Source: Silene noctiflora
Lineage: Eukaryota; Streptophyta; Magnoliopsida; Caryophyllales; Caryophyllaceae
Reading direction: 5' to 3'
DNA: 22,094 bases
Assembly: GCA_009801015.1 (NCBI GenBank)
Contig: VHZZ01000043.1
Span: forward strand, 121,746 to 143,839
This document shows, in pieces, positions 19,605 to 22,094 of this stretch; positions within the stretch are counted from its first letter, which is position 1; the number at the start of each line of letters is the position of its first letter. The notes beneath the pieces are model-generated. The model was not told the DNA's origin and did no database searches. It saw only the letters and a list, made by a program, of their open reading frames with translations. The position numbers were made by a program, and so were the translations under genes.

Positions 19605-20636
19605 TCATCTTGTATACATTTCCCATAACTCTTCAACAACACATATCATACTTGGCCTTTCCTCCCCTTTGTTTGCCACACATTTCAGAGCAATCAGAGC
19701 AAACCTCTGTATCTCAACCATATTCCCTTCTTCCAAAACATTGTTGTCAATCATCTCCTCAAAATCCCCGTCTCTTTCGACCCTCGAAACAAACTCAACA
19801 ACCAAGTTTCCTCCACATCTCGCCATCTCGAAGGGATCTTTCCCCGTTAATAATTCCAACATCAAAACTCCAAAGCTGTAGACATCACACTTTTCTGTCA
19901 CCTCTCGAGTTTTCATGTACTCGGGATCAATATACCCTGGAGTACCATACACCGGGAACTTTTGATTCTCCGTCTTCCCTGGAGTAATCGACACAGAATG
20001 AGCCACATTCGCTAATATAGCATTAAACAAGGAATCGATTAGTACACCAAACGACTTGACACCTCTGTGAACCACGGGTTTTGACAACGCGTTATGCATA
20101 TAAGAAACTGCATACGCTACCTGCGTAACTACCAGGAGACGATTCTTCCATTTCAAAAGCAAATCTCCGTGCAGGTAACGATGCAATTGAAATACCCTAC
20201 AGTCTTTACGCCTTAACTTGTACTGATAAACAATTATCGGTACATAGGTCTCGAGGCAACAAGCATAGGCCTTGTTCAGATGTTCATGATGTAACGCCAT
20301 CAAAATCGACACCTCAGTCAAGAAAATATCAGCAAGTTCAGGATCCAGGTCGCGTTCTTTAGGGGTTTTGACGAATACTAACCTGTCATCAATGGCAGCT
20401 GAGTATACATTGGCATCGCTAAGACGGGCAATAATGAGATCAGGATCGTAGTTGTTTGTAGCATTCTTGATTTCTTTTTGTGATAGAATTTTAAGAGGTG
20501 CTCCTATTTCTTTCCCATTGCTTAAATTCACAAGTTTTTCCAACAAAACGCCACCGTTTTTGATGAAATACTCTTCCTTGCATTCGAATTTCTGAGCTCT
20601 GTTTTTTGTTTTCTTTTTCGCTAAAACTTGACCCAT
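19605..20636 (-). CDS. ZED1/ZRK-type pseudokinase
   Basis: An intronless frame of 343 residues, the usual size of ZED1-related kinases. It opens MGQVLAKKK (possible N-myristoylation at Gly2 plus a basic patch), then the family-typical NGGVLLEKL (27-35) and [14 protein letters not shown] (51-64). The kinase fold is kept but catalysis is lost. The glycine loop is gone ([13 protein letters not shown]). HRD is HRG (190-192), the catalytic-loop Asn is Gly197, and DFG is replaced by NVA (210-212). Lys90 (VFVK) and Glu108 remain, as do [10 protein letters not shown] (231-240) and [10 protein letters not shown]. Such pseudokinases act in Arabidopsis as adaptors held by the NLR ZAR1, sensing pathogen-modified RLCK VII kinases. 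That this copy pairs with a ZAR1 is inferred. A second copy lies 1.2 kb upstream on the same strand. Confidence 0.9.
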   Translation of the reverse strand: MGQVLAKKKTKNRAQKFECKEEYFIKNGGVLLEKLVNLSNGKEIGAPLKILSQKEIKNATNNYDPDLIIARLSDANVYSAAIDDRLVFVKTPKERDLDPELADIFLTEVSILMALHHEHLNKAYACCLETYVPIIVYQYKLRRKDCRVFQLHRYLHGDLLLKWKNRLLVVTQVAYAVSYMHNALSKPVVHRGVKSFGVLIDSLFNAILANVAHSVSITPGKTENQKFPVYGTPGYIDPEYMKTREVTEKCDVYSFGVLMLELLTGKDPFEMARCGGNLVVEFVSRVERDGDFEEMIDNNVLEEGNMVEIQRFALIALKCVANKGEERPSMICVVEELWEMYTR

Positions 20637-20699
20637 TATTTAAAAAATGAAATTTCACAAAAGAAAACTATAAATAATTTGTTTTAGATCCGACCCTTC

Positions 20700-20712
20700 G
20701 TATAATTTATAT
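20700..20712 (-). promoter_or_regulatory. Candidate TATA box for the ZRK gene
   Basis: The minus strand reads ATATAAATTATA about 65-76 bases before the start codon, a fitting distance for a short leader. The region is AT-rich, so chance is possible. Confidence 0.35.
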
Positions 20713-21148
20713 TCTACGGAGTATATCGTAATTGTTTTACAATAATTTAGTATAAAACCGTGTTATGGATAAGCCTTTCTGATTGACGAGTATGTGACTG
20801 CTACCTACTTATGTGACTCGGGACAATCATTAAATAACCGTTGCATCATGCAACTAAATCGATTTGTCATCCTATACAAATCTCATATAATTCGTAATTA
20901 TTGTTTGTAGGGATCTCGATATCACCCTTAGATAATGAATATTATCAACTTATTTTCGCAATTGATGTATATTCATAGACATCAGTGTAAATACGGAGTA
21001 ATATTCTTCAAGAAAAGTACTACTTGTACAAAGATAAAATAAAATAATATTTATATTCATAAAATTAGAAACAATTTTTTTAACGTGTGCCTTAGCCGTA
21101 GTTAAAAAATAAAATACAAATTTAACATATCCTTGTCTAATATAATTA
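20713..21148. other. AT-rich spacer between ZRK and the small gene
   Basis: No gene is supported. TACGGAGTA occurs near 20715 and again near 20993 in the same orientation, possibly the worn end of a Stowaway element. The right part probably carries the 3' region of the small gene. Confidence 0.35.
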
Positions 21149-21439
21149 CTAATGAGCAACCTCAGCCTTGGAAGTGCAAGCAAACATCTTACGGAAAATC
21201 GACGTAAATGACATACCGGACTCTTTTTCCGTCTTCTCGACAACCACCATATTATTACCCTTCGTCACTTCTACCATATTAAGCGGGTACGCGGTCCTTA
21301 AATATTGTTGTCTCAACGACGTGCTATCGTGTACTATACCTTCATCTTCACCACTTCCTGACATACTTGGTTTCGCAAATCGAGAATTAAACACCAATCT
21401 AGTTCCTTCATATGGAGGATAACTCCTGCATGATCTCAT
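21149..21439 (-). CDS. Small unrecognised protein between ZRK copies
   Basis: A 96-residue frame that I do not recognise. It is mixed in composition: an N-terminal part with Cys, Tyr and Pro (MRSCRSYPPYEG), a Ser/Gly/acidic stretch (SGSGEDEG, 27-34), then VEVTKGNNMVVVEKTEKESG and a Phe-rich basic end (SIFRKMFACTSKAEVAH). There is no signal peptide or membrane segment. In its favour are an ordered, non-repetitive sequence, a TATA-like ATATATATA 50-58 bases before the ATG, and a position in open space between two ZRK genes on the same strand. Against it are its short length and lack of any family. It shows no resemblance to the kinase domain, so it is not an obvious ZRK fragment; it could also be one exon of a longer gene. 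Confidence 0.5.
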   Translation of the reverse strand: MRSCRSYPPYEGTRLVFNSRFAKPSMSGSGEDEGIVHDSTSLRQQYLRTAYPLNMVEVTKGNNMVVVEKTEKESGMSFTSIFRKMFACTSKAEVAH

Positions 21440-21485
21440 GTTGGCCGTCGACTTCGTTTTATTAATGACTTTATCACGAACTCAC

Positions 21486-21497
21486 GTATATATATAG
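21486..21497 (-). promoter_or_regulatory. Candidate TATA box for the small gene
   Basis: The minus strand reads CTATATATATAC, 47-58 bases before the ATG at 21439, which would leave a leader of about 20 bases. This is the clearest TATA-like site in the right-hand third of the window. Confidence 0.42.
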
Positions 21498-21498
21498 C

Positions 21499-21632
21499 TT
21501 TTTTTTTGGTAATTGTTTTTGTAATCCGTATCTGAATCGAATTAATTATTTACAATTTCCTTATTCGAGTAGAAATAGGGTAACTACTTTCAGTAATTTT
21601 TTTTGGCAATTTTTCTATAATCCATATCCGAC
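21499..21632. repeat. Direct repeat upstream of the small gene
   Basis: A block of about 35 bp (poly-T, GG(T/C)AATT, TAATCC(G/A)TATC(T/C)GA) occurs at about 21501-21534 and about 21598-21631. It looks like an old local duplication of promoter-region DNA. Confidence 0.5.
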
Positions 21633-21797
21633 TTGGACTAGCTAGTGACCTACTGTGTATGTAATTGATTTTTTTTACCAATTAATTGAATTTGTGTTCC
21701 TTCAATATGAATATTATTATTCAGCCCTCTGCCACTTCGACTACAGAGGTAATAAATACTCCGCAAAATTACAAAATGATACACAATAACGGTGTCC

Positions 21798-22094
21798 TCA
21801 TCTTGTATGCATCTCCCAAAGCTCTTCAACAACACTTATCATACTCGGACGTTCCTCGCCTTTGTTTGCCACACATTTCAAAGCAAGTCGACAAAACCTT
21901 TGTAACTCGATCATATTAATATTATCTCCTTCTCCCAACACATCGGAGTCAATCATCAACGTAAAACCCTCACTTGTTTTGGCTTTTAAAACAAACTCGG
22001 CTACTAAATCTCTTCCACATTTCGCCATTTCTGAAGGATTCATCCCCGTTAATACTTCCAACATCAAAACTCCAAAGCTGTAGACATCACACTT
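21798..22094 (-). CDS. Second ZRK-type pseudokinase, C-terminal part (cut by window)
   Basis: The frame is open to the window edge and codes for the last 98 residues of a kinase C-lobe. It begins [17 protein letters not shown], continues with SEMAKCGRDLVAEFVL and ends [13 protein letters not shown], then [11 protein letters not shown] and TGA. The end is nearly the same as that of the complete copy at 19605-20636 ([11 protein letters not shown]), and the intervening residues align with only a small length difference. It is therefore a tandem paralogue. The catalytic loop lies outside the window, so whether this copy is also kinase-dead cannot be judged here. Confidence 0.88.
   Translation of the reverse strand, partial: KCDVYSFGVLMLEVLTGMNPSEMAKCGRDLVAEFVLKAKTSEGFTLMIDSDVLGEGDNINMIELQRFCRLALKCVANKGEERPSMISVVEELWEMHTR

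Noticed and set aside
11856..20636. RBK kinase and ZRK pseudokinase as one immune unit
   Set aside because: ZAR1-ZRK modules work with RLCK VII kinases, not group VI. The two genes lie on opposite strands with an unrelated gene between, so proximity looks accidental.
1..22094. tRNA, rRNA, CRISPR array or bacterial operon signals
   Set aside because: None found on inspection; the window is a typical plant nuclear region.

Overview
This is a stretch of a plant nuclear genome, from a core eudicot. The evidence is GT-AG introns in plant gene families, plant-type MITEs and SINE tails, AT-rich intergenic DNA, and no phage or bacterial content. The fold-back repeats resemble families I associate with Caryophyllales (spinach, beet and campion relatives), but that placement is weak. 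Two isolated N bases (598 and 1056) indicate an assembled draft.

Layout: 1-1140 is repetitive DNA with a GC-rich cluster of CCGGC palindromes. 2002-7935 (+) is a nine-exon LEC14B WD40 gene, whose exons splice in frame to 475 codons. 9022-9384 (+) is a small intronless gene resembling PNRC-type mRNA-decapping co-activators. 9700-11230 is a run of MITEs and palindromic repeats. 11856-14649 (+) is a nine-exon receptor-like cytoplasmic kinase of the ROP-binding (RBK) group, 476 codons. 15601-18228 (-) is a three-exon, probably plastid-targeted protein with a DnaJ-type four-repeat zinc finger, 154 codons. A 345-bp hAT-type MITE with an 8-bp target duplication sits in its promoter. 19605-20636 (-) is an intronless ZED1/ZRK-type pseudokinase. 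The C-terminal end of a second copy runs off the right edge (21798-22094), and a small unrecognised gene lies between them (21149-21439).

The first four genes look like ordinary single housekeeping or signalling genes: a CUL4-DDB1 substrate receptor candidate, a possible decapping adaptor, a ROP-linked kinase and a chloroplast zinc-finger protein. They do not form a pathway. The right-hand end is different. It is the start of a tandem immune pseudokinase cluster, of the kind whose products act as adaptors between the NLR ZAR1 and pathogen-modified kinases.

I found no convincing new system. The points most worth checking are the ZRK cluster with its embedded small gene, the PNRC-like protein, the transposon insertions close to gene starts, and an overlapping upstream ORF at the RBK start codon. 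Exon boundaries were derived by hand from splice signals, phase continuity and family resemblance; no transcript data were available.
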